Shown: positions 17,721 through 26,503 of the stretch, one piece after another | How positions within the stretch are numbered: position 1 is the stretch's first letter | How the letters are laid out: each line of letters opens with the position of its first letter | Assembly: GCA_965227035.1 (NCBI GenBank) | Contig: OZ245724.1 | Coordinates: 310,001-374,000, forward strand | Direction of reading: 5' to 3' | Length of the DNA stretch: 64,000 bases | Source: CBDDFQ01 sp965227035 | Lineage (GTDB): Bacteria > Pseudomonadota > Gammaproteobacteria > Burkholderiales > Burkholderiaceae_C | Position numbers and translations under genes: made by a program | The notes under the pieces: generated by a model | What the model was told of the DNA's origin: nothing | What the model saw: only the letters and a program-made list of their open reading frames with translations | Databases searched by the model: none

Positions 17721-18710
17721 TCACGGCCTATACACGATGGATTGCGGGTCGAGCGAATTTTCTGCGTGACCCTGCGCCTTGGCAACCCACGACCAGGTCT
17801 TCTGCAGGCGTTCCTTGTTGATCGTGCCGAAACCTTCAGATGCGGAAATTCGATTCTCCATGAGCGGCAGCGCGCTCATGAACTGCTTTTCCATCAAGGA
17901 CTCATCAACATCGGGATACTGCGTCTTGATCGCCTCGGCGACTCCTTTGGGATCCTTAATCGCGGCCTTGCCTGCGGCGGTGATAGCGCGAACGAATCTT
18001 CGCGCGACATCCGGGCGTTCTGCAATCAGTTTGTCCGAGACGATTGCCGAATAGCTGTAGCCCTCAAAGCCTATCTCCGACCAAGGCAGAATTTTGAGCT
18101 TCTGCTTGCGCTCGGCAAGGATCGCTTCGGTTAAAGGTGCAGATGTCATCCACGACAAAATTCCATCCACCTGACCAGAGGCGAGCATGGGATCCATCGC
18201 CGCAGGGTCGACCTTGAGCAAGTTAATTTTCGATTCATCCAGGTTCATCGCCTTCACGATCAGCGGCCAGAAAACGTTCGACGATGCGAAGGTGGCGGTC
18301 GCGAGTTTCTTGCCTTCAAGGTCTTTAAGCGATTTGATCGACGAGCCTTCGGGCACCATGATCGAATCAGGCGGCATGTTGTAGAAAGCCACGGCAGTTT
18401 TCACGGGTACGTTGGACGTTTTTTTGGCCTGAAGCAGCGCTACGATGCTGCCCGATCCCACGTCGGCCGAACCTGTTGCAACACGCGTGATGCTGTCGGC
18501 GGACCCCTTGGCCGTGATGAATGTCACGTCAAGTCCCTCCTTTTCGAAGAAGCCTTTTTGTTTCGCGTAAAACTGAATTCCCTTGTCACCGGACGGGAAC
18601 CAGTCATTGGAAAAAGTGAGTTTGTCTGCTGCATGTGCAATGGTCATCGAGAAAACCGTGGAAGCGAACACTAGCGCAGTGAGGGTGGTGCGGATTGAAC
18701 GTTGTTTCAT
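17721..18710 (-). CDS. ABC transporter substrate-binding protein, NMT1/THI5-like
   Basis: This 329-residue periplasmic receptor has the signal peptide RTTLTALVFASTVFSMTIAH, ending in AHAAD. Its mature sequence KLTFSNDWFPSGDKGIQFYA and the GLDVTFITAKGSADSITRVA motif are typical of NMT1-like receptors for pyrimidine-type and other small N-containing ligands. It lies in the middle of the operon, downstream of the two oxidase genes and away from its ATPase and permease. It is only distantly similar to the receptor encoded at 8676. A 10-bp tandem repeat lies in its leader (18738-18757). Confidence 0.88.
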   Translation of the reverse strand: MKQRSIRTTLTALVFASTVFSMTIAHAADKLTFSNDWFPSGDKGIQFYAKQKGFFEKEGLDVTFITAKGSADSITRVATGSADVGSGSIVALLQAKKTSNVPVKTAVAFYNMPPDSIMVPEGSSIKSLKDLEGKKLATATFASSNVFWPLIVKAMNLDESKINLLKVDPAAMDPMLASGQVDGILSWMTSAPLTEAILAERKQKLKILPWSEIGFEGYSYSAIVSDKLIAERPDVARRFVRAITAAGKAAIKDPKGVAEAIKTQYPDVDESLMEKQFMSALPLMENRISASEGFGTINKERLQKTWSWVAKAQGHAENSLDPQSIVYRP

Positions 18711-18766
18711 AAATTGATCTCAAGAGTTGGGTTGAAGATAAATCTCGATAAATCTCGTTTTTTGTC

Positions 18767-19783
18767 TCAATCTGTCCCTGGTGGTTTATTGGGTGCGTCA
18801 GACGTCGACGGGCGGTATCCGTACGAACGTTCGAACATGTCTGCCGAATGCTCGTTCGCGGTGCAGGTCGCAAACCGCTTAGGGTTATCCGGCGTGACGC
18901 AAGTAGGAATTGCCTCGATGACGGACTTCGGATCGGGGTCGTAGAAGAAGGGCAACGAATAACGATCACGGGTCGTCGCGTTGTTCTTCACGCGGTGCAT
19001 GTTTGACATGTACAGGCCGTTGGTCCACCGAGTCATCAGGTCACCGATGTTCACGACAAACGTACCGGGCACCGGCCTCGCCATGATCCAGTCGCCAGCC
19101 ACATTGCGAATTTCGAGTCCACCAATATCGTCTTGGGCCAGCAAGGTGAGAGAGCCCCAATCGGTGTGAGCCCCTGCGCCAAGTTGATTGAACTCTGCGT
19201 TTTCAACATGAGGCGGATATTTGATGGCGCGCAAGTTGCAGCACTTCTGGACATAAAACGGTTTGAACCAACTGGCGTCGAGCTGCAGCGACAACGCAAT
19301 AAGCTCCAGCAGATCATCACCGAGCCGCCACATCTCGCTTGCGTAGGATTCCATCTGTTCCCGGTACCCGGCTATCGGCGGCTCGACATTGCGCCCCCAA
19401 CCGCGATAGCGAGCGAGCACATTAGGATGATCCGGAGGAACGTCCTTGCCCCAGAAAATGCTTTCCTTTAGATCCGGCGGCGCAGCGGCTTTTGTGGTGT
19501 CCTGGCTATCGAGCTTCTGTCCCCCTATCGGTGCATAGCCGACAGCAGCCGGATTCTTTTTGAGATTGAGCTTCTCTTTTTCCTCGATCGGCAAATCGAA
19601 AAACTTCTTCGCGAAATCAAACTGGCGATCGATCAATGACTGGTCCACACCGTGGTTTGACACGTAGAAAAAGCCGGTCTCGCGACATGCTCGATGAATC
19701 GCTTCTGCAGCTTCGCTCGACGACCCACCGACGTCAATGATCGGAATGCTCGTCGGCGGTTTTGGTGGCGTGTAGAGATGCAT
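18767..19783 (-). CDS. Isopenicillin N synthase family 2OG-Fe(II) oxygenase
   Basis: This is a non-haem iron oxygenase of 338 residues. The N-terminal DIOX_N segment is SIPIIDVGG through GFFYVSNHGVDQSLIDRQFD. The core has the iron triad H206, D208 (GAHTDWGSLT) and H263 (MHRVKN), and R274-Y-S276 for 2-oxoglutarate binding. I chose the ATG at 19783 because AGGAAG precedes it. It follows the FAD oxidase gene after 16 bases. In this operon it probably oxidises, demethylates or opens the imported substrate (inference). Confidence 0.92.
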   Translation of the reverse strand: MHLYTPPKPPTSIPIIDVGGSSSEAAEAIHRACRETGFFYVSNHGVDQSLIDRQFDFAKKFFDLPIEEKEKLNLKKNPAAVGYAPIGGQKLDSQDTTKAAAPPDLKESIFWGKDVPPDHPNVLARYRGWGRNVEPPIAGYREQMESYASEMWRLGDDLLELIALSLQLDASWFKPFYVQKCCNLRAIKYPPHVENAEFNQLGAGAHTDWGSLTLLAQDDIGGLEIRNVAGDWIMARPVPGTFVVNIGDLMTRWTNGLYMSNMHRVKNNATTRDRYSLPFFYDPDPKSVIEAIPTCVTPDNPKRFATCTANEHSADMFERSYGYRPSTSDAPNKPPGTD

Positions 19784-19799
19784 GATGGACTTCCTGTGT

Positions 19800-21155
19800 T
19801 CAGGAAAGAACGCGAAGTTTTCCGGGATTGAGTAGCCCGTGCGGATCCGCCTTTGCGCGAAACGCCATCTTGCGTCCATCGGGGTCGAACCGTCCGCCGT
19901 CTTCCAGTTTGGAAATATGCGGGTTGTTGATCTGGCATCCGTCGCCCTCGAACGATTTCATGATTTCGTTAAGGCGCTCTTCGGATGTGTATTTGATCAA
20001 AGGCAATCCGCCGATTCGAATTTTCCCGTGCTCTTTTGTGAATTCATGGTGCATGACCACTTCGTCTCCAAACCTCGCAAGCTGCGCTTCGGCGAGTTCT
20101 GGGGTGAACGGAATCGGCATGACGATTTGAAGGTAAGTCCACGCCTTGTCGGCCTGGATTGCCATCAACGTCGTGTGATTGAATGCTGTCTGATAGATCG
20201 GCCGAAGACGGGCAAGCGCGCTTTGTTCTTCACTCACCGCCATCGATTGCACGCCTCCGAATTTTTCTGCGAGCTTGAAAAAAGCGGCTACGTCGTTTTC
20301 GTTGACGATGGCAAACATGGCGTCTCGTGTGCCATCGAAATACTTCTGCGTTCGTTTGTAGAAGGGCGAGAATCTTTTTTCTACTGCACTCAACAGAAAG
20401 ATGTCGAGACTGCTATCGAATGCTTCATTGCCGAACGCAATGGTGTCGCCATACGTCGGAAAAGTTGCGATGCAGTCAATCCATTTTTGGGCGGGGACCA
20501 GCTTGAGCGTCGCCTCCAGAATGATTCCGCTTGTTCCCCACGAATGAAAAAGGAGCCCCGCATCTGCAGCAGATACTTCGATGATCGTGGGGTCGGCTTC
20601 CACCGTCATGACCTTAAGCGACTGAACCATTCCCGAGTCACGAATAATTCCGTGTCTGACTGAGCCAATGCCTGCAAACCCGCCGCACAGATAGCCGCCG
20701 ATGGTTGCCGATTGCATGGTCGATGGAAACATCATCAGTTGTTGACCGGTTTCCAGCGCCGAATCAAAAGCCGCCTTGATCACGATGCCGCCCTGCACGG
20801 TGATACGTCCTTCGGACACGCTGATCACCTTGTCAAGACCTGTCATGTCGAGCACGAGACCGCCCTTCAGCGGGACAGACTGTCCGTAGTTACCGGTACC
20901 TCCGCCTCGCAGCGTAATCGGCAGCTTGTGTTTGACAGCTGACGAAATGACCTTGCGAAGTTCGTCTTCGCTTTGCGGACGCGCAACAACGTCGGCAAGA
21001 CAATTGGAAAGCTTGTGCGTGAGGATCGGGCTGTACCAATGGAAATCCGTTGATTTTTTTCGGCGCTCTTCCAGTTCAGTGGACACGTCCACGCCCGGAA
21101 GATCCTGACAGAAATCGTCTACTGGTCCTTGTTTAAGTTCGACGTCGTTATGCAT
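19800..21155 (-). CDS. FAD-linked oxidase/dehydrogenase (VAO/GlcD type)
   Basis: This flavoenzyme has about 451 residues. The PCMH FAD-binding domain spans about 55-230, with RPQSEDELRKVISSAVKH, LPITLRGGGTGNYGQSVPLK and GTSGIILEATLKLVPA. The C-terminal substrate domain ends DPHGLLNPGKLRVL, as in FAD-binding oxidase family 4 proteins (glycolate oxidase GlcD, D-lactate and sugar-acid dehydrogenases). There is no signal peptide. No clear Shine-Dalgarno precedes the ATG at 21155 (a TTG at 21164 is the alternative). In this operon it is a candidate for the first or second oxidation of the imported compound. Confidence 0.88.
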   Translation of the reverse strand: MHNDVELKQGPVDDFCQDLPGVDVSTELEERRKKSTDFHWYSPILTHKLSNCLADVVARPQSEDELRKVISSAVKHKLPITLRGGGTGNYGQSVPLKGGLVLDMTGLDKVISVSEGRITVQGGIVIKAAFDSALETGQQLMMFPSTMQSATIGGYLCGGFAGIGSVRHGIIRDSGMVQSLKVMTVEADPTIIEVSAADAGLLFHSWGTSGIILEATLKLVPAQKWIDCIATFPTYGDTIAFGNEAFDSSLDIFLLSAVEKRFSPFYKRTQKYFDGTRDAMFAIVNENDVAAFFKLAEKFGGVQSMAVSEEQSALARLRPIYQTAFNHTTLMAIQADKAWTYLQIVMPIPFTPELAEAQLARFGDEVVMHHEFTKEHGKIRIGGLPLIKYTSEERLNEIMKSFEGDGCQINNPHISKLEDGGRFDPDGRKMAFRAKADPHGLLNPGKLRVLS

Positions 21156-21201
21156 GTTGTTCAAAGGTGAGGTGTTGAGGAGGGAGTTGTTCGGATTTCA
21201 A

Positions 21202-22023
21202 TCATTCGGTTTTCGGTAGAGACCAAGGAGCCAACTTCTTTTGCGCGAATCCGACCGCCTTGAACGCGGCGAGGTTAAGTGCGACAAGAATCAGCAAAGC
21301 GCCGAATGCAAGGTTCAGCTTGAAATTCACTGTAGAAAATTGGATGAAATACCCGAGGCCCCGCTCCGCCGCCACGAACTCGGCGACGACTGCTCCGATC
21401 AGAGAAAGGCTCACTGACACCTTTAGTGCGCTGAAGATGTAAGGCACGGCATACGGCAGACGGATATCGACCATGCAGCGCGCACGATCGGCCCGAAGCG
21501 AGTGCGACAGTTCAAGCATTTCGGCGGGAGTTGCCATGAGCCCGGCAATCGTTGTCACCACGATCGGGAAGAACGAGATAAGGAATGTGATCAACACGCG
21601 CGGTATGTCGCCCGCGCCGAGGATCACGATGATCATGGGCGCGATCGCGACGATGGGTACGGAGTTGATTGCAACGATGATCGGATAGATGGCGCGCGAC
21701 AGGCGGTCTGAAGAGACGAGCATGACAGCCAGCGGAATCGATACAAAGATTGCGAGCAGGAAGCCCATCAGAGCCACGTGAAATGTCGCCCAAGCATGGG
21801 CCCACCAGCTTAGTGCCGGCTGCTTGATATAGCCCTGAACAATGGCGGTCGGAGACGGCAGCAGATAGGTGGGTATGTCGAACAACGTCACCGCCAGTTG
21901 CCACAGCGCGATCACGCAAATGCCCGTGACGATGGCAAGATGCCGGTCAATGAAGCGAAGTGCTGCCGGCGCAGATTTTTCGACGCTTTTAATGTCCGAG
22001 GTATTTGTCATGTGGATTGCCAT
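21202..22023 (-). CDS. ABC transporter permease
   Basis: This 273-residue permease of the nitrate/sulfonate/pyrimidine type has about six membrane segments. LFDIPTYLLPSPTAIVQGYI is the typical N-terminal motif, and the coupling loop is near LSHSLRADRARCMVDIRLPY. SLIGAVVAEFVAAERGLGYF is the conserved last-helix region. It starts one base after the upstream ATPase stop, so the two are co-translated. It pairs with the receptor encoded at 17721. Confidence 0.93.
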   Translation of the reverse strand: MAIHMTNTSDIKSVEKSAPAALRFIDRHLAIVTGICVIALWQLAVTLFDIPTYLLPSPTAIVQGYIKQPALSWWAHAWATFHVALMGFLLAIFVSIPLAVMLVSSDRLSRAIYPIIVAINSVPIVAIAPMIIVILGAGDIPRVLITFLISFFPIVVTTIAGLMATPAEMLELSHSLRADRARCMVDIRLPYAVPYIFSALKVSVSLSLIGAVVAEFVAAERGLGYFIQFSTVNFKLNLAFGALLILVALNLAAFKAVGFAQKKLAPWSLPKTE

Positions 22024-22024
22024 A

Positions 22025-22798
22025 TCAGGCCGTATGGCGGGAAAACAGCTGCTTGCGGATATAGGTCGTCATTTCGCCGTATTCATTTGCCGACATCGTT
22101 TCAATTGTTCTGGGGCGAGGCAGCTTCACAGGGATGATTTCGCGCACGCTGCCGGGCCGGCCCGACATCACGACAATGCGATCGGAAAGCAGAACCGCTT
22201 CAGGAATCGAGTGCGTAATGAAGAGAACTGTCTTGGGGCGGCCCTTGATGATTTCCATCAACTCGAAACTCATCTCGTCGCGCGTCAATGCATCGAGGGC
22301 GGAGAACGGCTCGTCCATCAAAAGGATGTCCGGATCGAGGAGCAACGCTCGGGCGATACCGACACGCTGCTGCATTCCGCCCGAGAGCTGATCGACAGAC
22401 GCATTCACAAAATCCTTGAGGCCGATCATTTCGATCAGTTCGATAGCGCGCTCTTTTTCAGCAGTATTAACGCGGCCGTATTTATGCCGAAAGGGGAAAG
22501 TTACGTTATCAAGAACATTGAGCCAGGGAAAGAGCGTGGGTTTCTGGAAAACGATGCCAATGTCGTCGCGAGGCTCGGTCACTTTCAGCCCGCAAACGGT
22601 GACAGTTCCTGTCTGCGGAAAAGTCAGGCCAGCTGCCAGCCGGAGCAAAGTGGATTTACCGCAGCCCGACGGGCCGAGGACCGAAACAAACTCGTGCCTG
22701 CGCAGTTCGAAACTTAGGCCGTGCAGAGCCGTCACTTTTAGTTCGCCACGGCTAAAAGTCTTGGTCACATCGGCAAAAGACATCAATGGCTCGTTCAA
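22025..22798 (-). CDS. ABC transporter ATP-binding protein
   Basis: This 257-residue ATPase has Walker A GPSGCGKST, a Q-loop in GIVFQKPTLFPWLNV, signature QLSGGMQQRVGIARAL, Walker B ILLMDEPFSALDALT and H-loop FITHSIPEA. I chose the TTG at 22798 because GAAGGG lies seven bases upstream; an ATG at 22783 is possible and the frame remains open to 22885. It is the first gene of the seven-gene catabolic operon. Its promoter region, shared with the MocR-type regulator, contains a perfect 19-bp inverted repeat. Confidence 0.92.
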   Translation of the reverse strand: MNEPLMSFADVTKTFSRGELKVTALHGLSFELRRHEFVSVLGPSGCGKSTLLRLAAGLTFPQTGTVTVCGLKVTEPRDDIGIVFQKPTLFPWLNVLDNVTFPFRHKYGRVNTAEKERAIELIEMIGLKDFVNASVDQLSGGMQQRVGIARALLLDPDILLMDEPFSALDALTRDEMSFELMEIIKGRPKTVLFITHSIPEAVLLSDRIVVMSGRPGSVREIIPVKLPRPRTIETMSANEYGEMTTYIRKQLFSRHTA

Positions 22799-22868
22799 GT
22801 GGTCACCCTTCTGAAAAGAATGATTCCATGCACATGTCGTGCCAACAAGCACCGAATTCGCAACGTAC

Positions 22869-22887
22869 CGTTGACGTGTAGTCAACG
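22869..22887. promoter_or_regulatory. Perfect inverted repeat, candidate MocR/GntR operator
   Basis: CGTTGACGTGTAGTCAACG is a perfect 7-bp inverted repeat around GTGTA. It lies between the ABC/amidohydrolase operon and the MocR-type regulator, about 70 bases before the former and 190 before the latter. Its size and GTnnnnnAC-like symmetry fit a GntR-superfamily operator. That the neighbouring regulator binds it is inferred from position. Confidence 0.6.
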
Positions 22888-23076
22888 CTCGAATGCTGTC
22901 TCCGGGGGGCCGCCGAGCCGCACAGGAATAAAAGAGTTCGACGGCGAAGGCCGTATCCGTCTGCCTATCACGGTAGACAAACCGTCATGCGAGCTTGCTT
23001 CGCAGCGCACAATCATTAGACTGTTGGAATCGCACCAACCCCAGCCGGAAGTCGACCGAGGCGCGATGCAAACGCC

Positions 23077-24534
23077 ATGCAAAATCGAACAAACGCGACT
23101 GCTACGAAGTACGAGCTACTTGCCCGGGAGTTGGAGCGGCAAATCGATGCGGGTGTACTGCGTGCCGGGGATAGACTGCCCTCCGTTCGACAGACGTGTG
23201 TCATGCGGCGGATGAGTCCGAGCACAGTCTTCAAAGCTTATTACTTGCTCGAATCTCGGGGTCTGATCCGTGCGGAGCCGCGCTCTGGCTACTTCGTCAC
23301 GGCAAGACCGAAAGGCGTTCTACTTGAAGAACCTGCGACGTCCGTGCCCCAGTCCGAACCGAGAGCAGTCGACGTAGGCGATTTGGTTTTGGCAATCCTC
23401 AAGTCCACTCGAGTACGCGACATCGTCCCCTTCGGTTCTGCTTTTCCGAGTCCCGCGTTATTTCCACTTGAACGCCTGCGTCGAGCGTTGGTCTCCAGCA
23501 CCAGACGGCTTGGACCATGGGACATGGTCGAAGACATGCCGCCCGGAAACCAGCGACTTAAGCGAGAGATCGCCAAGCGTTATCTGCGTAATGGAATGTC
23601 CGTCAGCACGGACGACATCGTGCTGACGCACGGCGCGATAGAAGCGTTGAACCTGTGTCTTAACGCAGTGACAAGGCCGGGCGACGCGGTCGTGGTGGAG
23701 TCGCCGACGTTCTATGTCGCTTTACAGGCGTTGCAACGCCTGGGCCTGCGCGCCGTCGAGGTGCCGACCCACTGCCGAGAGGGCATCGATCTCGGCCGTC
23801 TGTCTCAGGTGATCGACCTCTATGGCCCGAAAGCGTGCTGGTTGATGACGAACTTTCAGAACCCCTTGGGCAGCCTGATGCCTGAGGCTAAAAAGCGCGA
23901 TCTTGTCGACCTCCTCGCGCGACACGATATTCCGTTGATCGAAGACGACGTCTACGCAGAGCTCTATGAGGGCAACGTGGCCCCCTTGCCGGCAAAAGCT
24001 TTCGACCGCCGCGGCCTGGTGCTGCATTGCTCGTCGTTCTCGAAGTGTTTGGCGCCTGGTTACCGCGTTGGATGGGCTGCGCCAGGGAAGTGGACGAAAG
24101 ACGTCGAACGGCTGAAGCTTATGACCATCTTGTCGGGCTCTGTCCCGGTTCAAGCCGCCGTAGCCGAATATCTGCAGGAAGGCGGCTACGACCGCCACCT
24201 GCTTGCCCTGCGCCGTTCTCTTCACACGCAGCGCGACGGTCTATTCGATGCGGTGAGCCGAAACTTTCCGGAAGGAACGAAGGTGATGCGGCCCGCGGGC
24301 GGTTACTTCATTTGGGTCGAATTGCCTGTCGGAATAGATGCGATGGCGTTGCACAGAGCTGCCCTGGCGCAGGGCATAAGTCTGGCTCCAGGGCCGATGT
24401 TTTCTGCACGAGGCGAGTTTCAGCATCACATTCGGCTGAGCTGTGGTCATCAATGGAACGGCACGCTCGAGCGTGCCACGAGGACGCTCGCAAAACTTAT
24501 CGACGACGCGCCCCGCGTTGCTGTCCACGTGTAG
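23077..24534 (+). CDS. MocR-type regulator: GntR DNA-binding domain fused to aminotransferase domain
   Basis: This 485-residue regulator has an N-terminal GntR winged helix (about 11-76), with YELLARELERQIDAGVLRAG, RLPSVRQ and SPSTVFKAYYLLESRGLIRA. A fold-type I aminotransferase-like domain (about 105-470) follows. The PLP-binding lysine is K323 in HCSSFSKCLAPGYRVGW; LMTNFQNPLGSLM and PLIEDDVYAELY are the other cofactor-binding motifs. MocR regulators use PLP or a PLP-amino compound as effector and usually control divergently transcribed genes. Here that is the importer/oxidase/amidohydrolase operon. An amino-group effector would fit a nitrogenous substrate (inference). Confidence 0.93.
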   Translation: MQNRTNATATKYELLARELERQIDAGVLRAGDRLPSVRQTCVMRRMSPSTVFKAYYLLESRGLIRAEPRSGYFVTARPKGVLLEEPATSVPQSEPRAVDVGDLVLAILKSTRVRDIVPFGSAFPSPALFPLERLRRALVSSTRRLGPWDMVEDMPPGNQRLKREIAKRYLRNGMSVSTDDIVLTHGAIEALNLCLNAVTRPGDAVVVESPTFYVALQALQRLGLRAVEVPTHCREGIDLGRLSQVIDLYGPKACWLMTNFQNPLGSLMPEAKKRDLVDLLARHDIPLIEDDVYAELYEGNVAPLPAKAFDRRGLVLHCSSFSKCLAPGYRVGWAAPGKWTKDVERLKLMTILSGSVPVQAAVAEYLQEGGYDRHLLALRRSLHTQRDGLFDAVSRNFPEGTKVMRPAGGYFIWVELPVGIDAMALHRAALAQGISLAPGPMFSARGEFQHHIRLSCGHQWNGTLERATRTLAKLIDDAPRVAVHV

Positions 24535-24621
24535 ACAGCAATCCTGATTAGCCATCTGATCCGGTCGCCCAGTCGTGCAACTGCGCACCCCGTTAGCGCG
24601 GGAGCGCAGCAGACTGCGGAC

Positions 24622-25539
24622 ATGTTCACCCCGATGTTTGTTTCCGATATGACTCCGATCCCTGAAATGAACATTTGTCAGGTGCTGGACCGACTGGGAC
24701 CTTCGATTTTCGCCGGCGTCCTGGACACCAGCGGTCTCCTGCGCTTCGCCAATCGATCGGCGCTTCAGGCCATCGGCGGCAAAGCGGATCAAGTCCTAGG
24801 TCAAAGCTTCATCGACACTCCATGGTGGCAAGCCTGCGAAGTCTCACGCCAGCAATTGCGCGACGCATTGGCAACCGGTATGCGAGGCGAGGCATCGCGG
24901 TTCGACGTGCGAGTCTCATCAGTCAATGGTGCGATCTTGTCGATGGATTTTTCGCTCACCCCGCTATGCAATGCAGAGGGGCAAGTCAGCTGGCTGATCC
25001 CGTCTGCGAGGGACATGAGCGAAATCGTGAACGCGGAGCACAAGTTGAGATTCATGCGATCTGCCTTGCGCCATGCTCGCGACGCCTTATTGCAGGTTGA
25101 ACCGGACGGCAGGGTTGCGGGCACGAACGCCTCAGCGACTCGTCTACTGGGTTTCGAGCAAGAGTATTTGCTGCAACAGCGGATGAGCGATTTTTCGAGC
25201 TACAGCGATCCGAAAAGCTGGTCTCGGCGATGGGACGAACTTTGCGAACTTGGCGAGCTGCGCTTCGAGACTAGCTTGCGACACTATCTCGGATTCGACA
25301 TTCAAGTCGACGTTTTCGCCCGCATGGTTGCGACCGACCGCGGCTCGTATGCCCTGCTGTCGATTGTCGACCTCAGGGAACGCGAAGCCGCCAAATTTCG
25401 CCTGCGGCAATGCAAAGACGAGTTGCGCCAGCTCGTCGAAGTTTTGCATGAGCAAATCGCCCAACGCGAGCAGGCCGAAAAGGCTCTCAGCGCCCACCTG
25501 CAAATCTGCGGCCTTTCCCCAAGTAAGTCGAACGTGTGA
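24622..25539 (+). CDS. PAS-domain protein with C-terminal coiled coil, no output domain
   Basis: This 305-residue cytosolic protein has a PAS domain at about 20-140 (LGPSIFAGVLDTSGLLRFAN), a second PAS at about 145-255 (DALLQVEPDGRVAGTNASAT) and a coiled coil at about 255-295 (LRQLVEVLHEQIAQREQAEK). It then stops without a kinase, GGDEF or other effector domain. The next gene, 75 bases downstream in another frame, encodes an HD-GYP domain. Coiled coils ending this way usually connect directly to an output domain, so the pair may be a split or frameshifted sensor, or a separately encoded partner. The ATG at 24622 is the first of several possible starts. Confidence 0.8.
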   Translation: MFTPMFVSDMTPIPEMNICQVLDRLGPSIFAGVLDTSGLLRFANRSALQAIGGKADQVLGQSFIDTPWWQACEVSRQQLRDALATGMRGEASRFDVRVSSVNGAILSMDFSLTPLCNAEGQVSWLIPSARDMSEIVNAEHKLRFMRSALRHARDALLQVEPDGRVAGTNASATRLLGFEQEYLLQQRMSDFSSYSDPKSWSRRWDELCELGELRFETSLRHYLGFDIQVDVFARMVATDRGSYALLSIVDLREREAAKFRLRQCKDELRQLVEVLHEQIAQREQAEKALSAHLQICGLSPSKSNV

Positions 25540-25613
25540 GATAGATCTGATCCGCTCGTTTGCGCGCGCATCTGCTGGTACCCGCGTATACGGCGCCGCG
25601 GAAGACTGGGCGC

Positions 25614-26402
25614 ATGTTAAATACGAGCCCATTGGCCTATTACCGCACCTGCCTGCGATCCATCGGGGCGCTCACGTCGTTGAACGAATCACGCAGCGCC
25701 CAGGTGGGGCACGCGCGCAAAGTTGCCAGTCTTTCTCGACGCATTGCCCGAGTGATGGCGTTGGATGCAGAGCTTATTCGCGACATTGTGATCGCGGCGT
25801 TGCTGCATGACATCGGTCACGCCGCACTAAACGACGAGGTCCTGCAGTACCCAGTCACGCGCCTCGGTAGCGAAGAGTTAAGACGCTACCGAATCCACAC
25901 CATATTCAGCGAGCGGGTCGCACTTGCGGCCGACATGCAGCGCATCGCACCGATCATCCGCTCTCATCACGAACGATGGGACGGGCGAGGCTTCCCCGAC
26001 GCGTTGCCAGGCGAGGCGATCCCCTTGGGATCGCGCATTCTGGCGGTCGCCGATGCCTACGATGACTTCTGCGCCGGCCGCATCGACGGCAGGGCGTTAA
26101 GCGCGCTCGAAGCGCGAGCGACTGTTATTGAGGGACGTGGCAAACAGTTCGATCCCGCAGCCGTAGACGCGTTCTCGAGTATTTTTTTGGATGCATCACC
26201 GAAGTTGGTAGAGCCTCGGTTGCAGCTGCGCACAGGGGACTTGCGTCCGGGTCACACTTTGGCGGAGGATCTGCTTTCGCCCGAGGGCGTCATGCTGTTG
26301 TCTGCGGGTCGGCAACTGGATGAGGACATGATCGGACGCATCCGCGAGTTCGATCGCAGGTACGACCTCCAACTTACGCTCACGGTAAAAAATCTGGGAT
26401 AA
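25614..26402 (+). CDS. HD-GYP domain phosphodiesterase
   Basis: This 262-residue protein has an HD-GYP domain, which hydrolyses cyclic di-GMP. Metal-site motifs are GHARKV (H34... R35), LLHDIGHA (H65, D66), IHTIFSE (H95) and SHHERWDGRGFPD (H118, H119). The GYP signature is GFP (126-128), and the usual Lys after HDIG is His. About 70 further residues (LRPGHTLAEDLLSPEGVMLL) resemble the accessory domain often found in HD-GYP proteins. The ATG at 25614 follows GGAAGA. Activity is probable but not certain given the substitutions. The upstream PAS gene is the likely sensory partner. Confidence 0.85.
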   Translation: MLNTSPLAYYRTCLRSIGALTSLNESRSAQVGHARKVASLSRRIARVMALDAELIRDIVIAALLHDIGHAALNDEVLQYPVTRLGSEELRRYRIHTIFSERVALAADMQRIAPIIRSHHERWDGRGFPDALPGEAIPLGSRILAVADAYDDFCAGRIDGRALSALEARATVIEGRGKQFDPAAVDAFSSIFLDASPKLVEPRLQLRTGDLRPGHTLAEDLLSPEGVMLLSAGRQLDEDMIGRIREFDRRYDLQLTLTVKNLG

Positions 26403-26503
26403 CCGCTCAGGGATAGGCGGGCTGAGGGCCAGACTGCTTCGCCACGACTACTGTGTTGAATCGACCGCGCAAGGTCGCAACCGAGAGCAGTGGTTCCGCT
26501 GGC

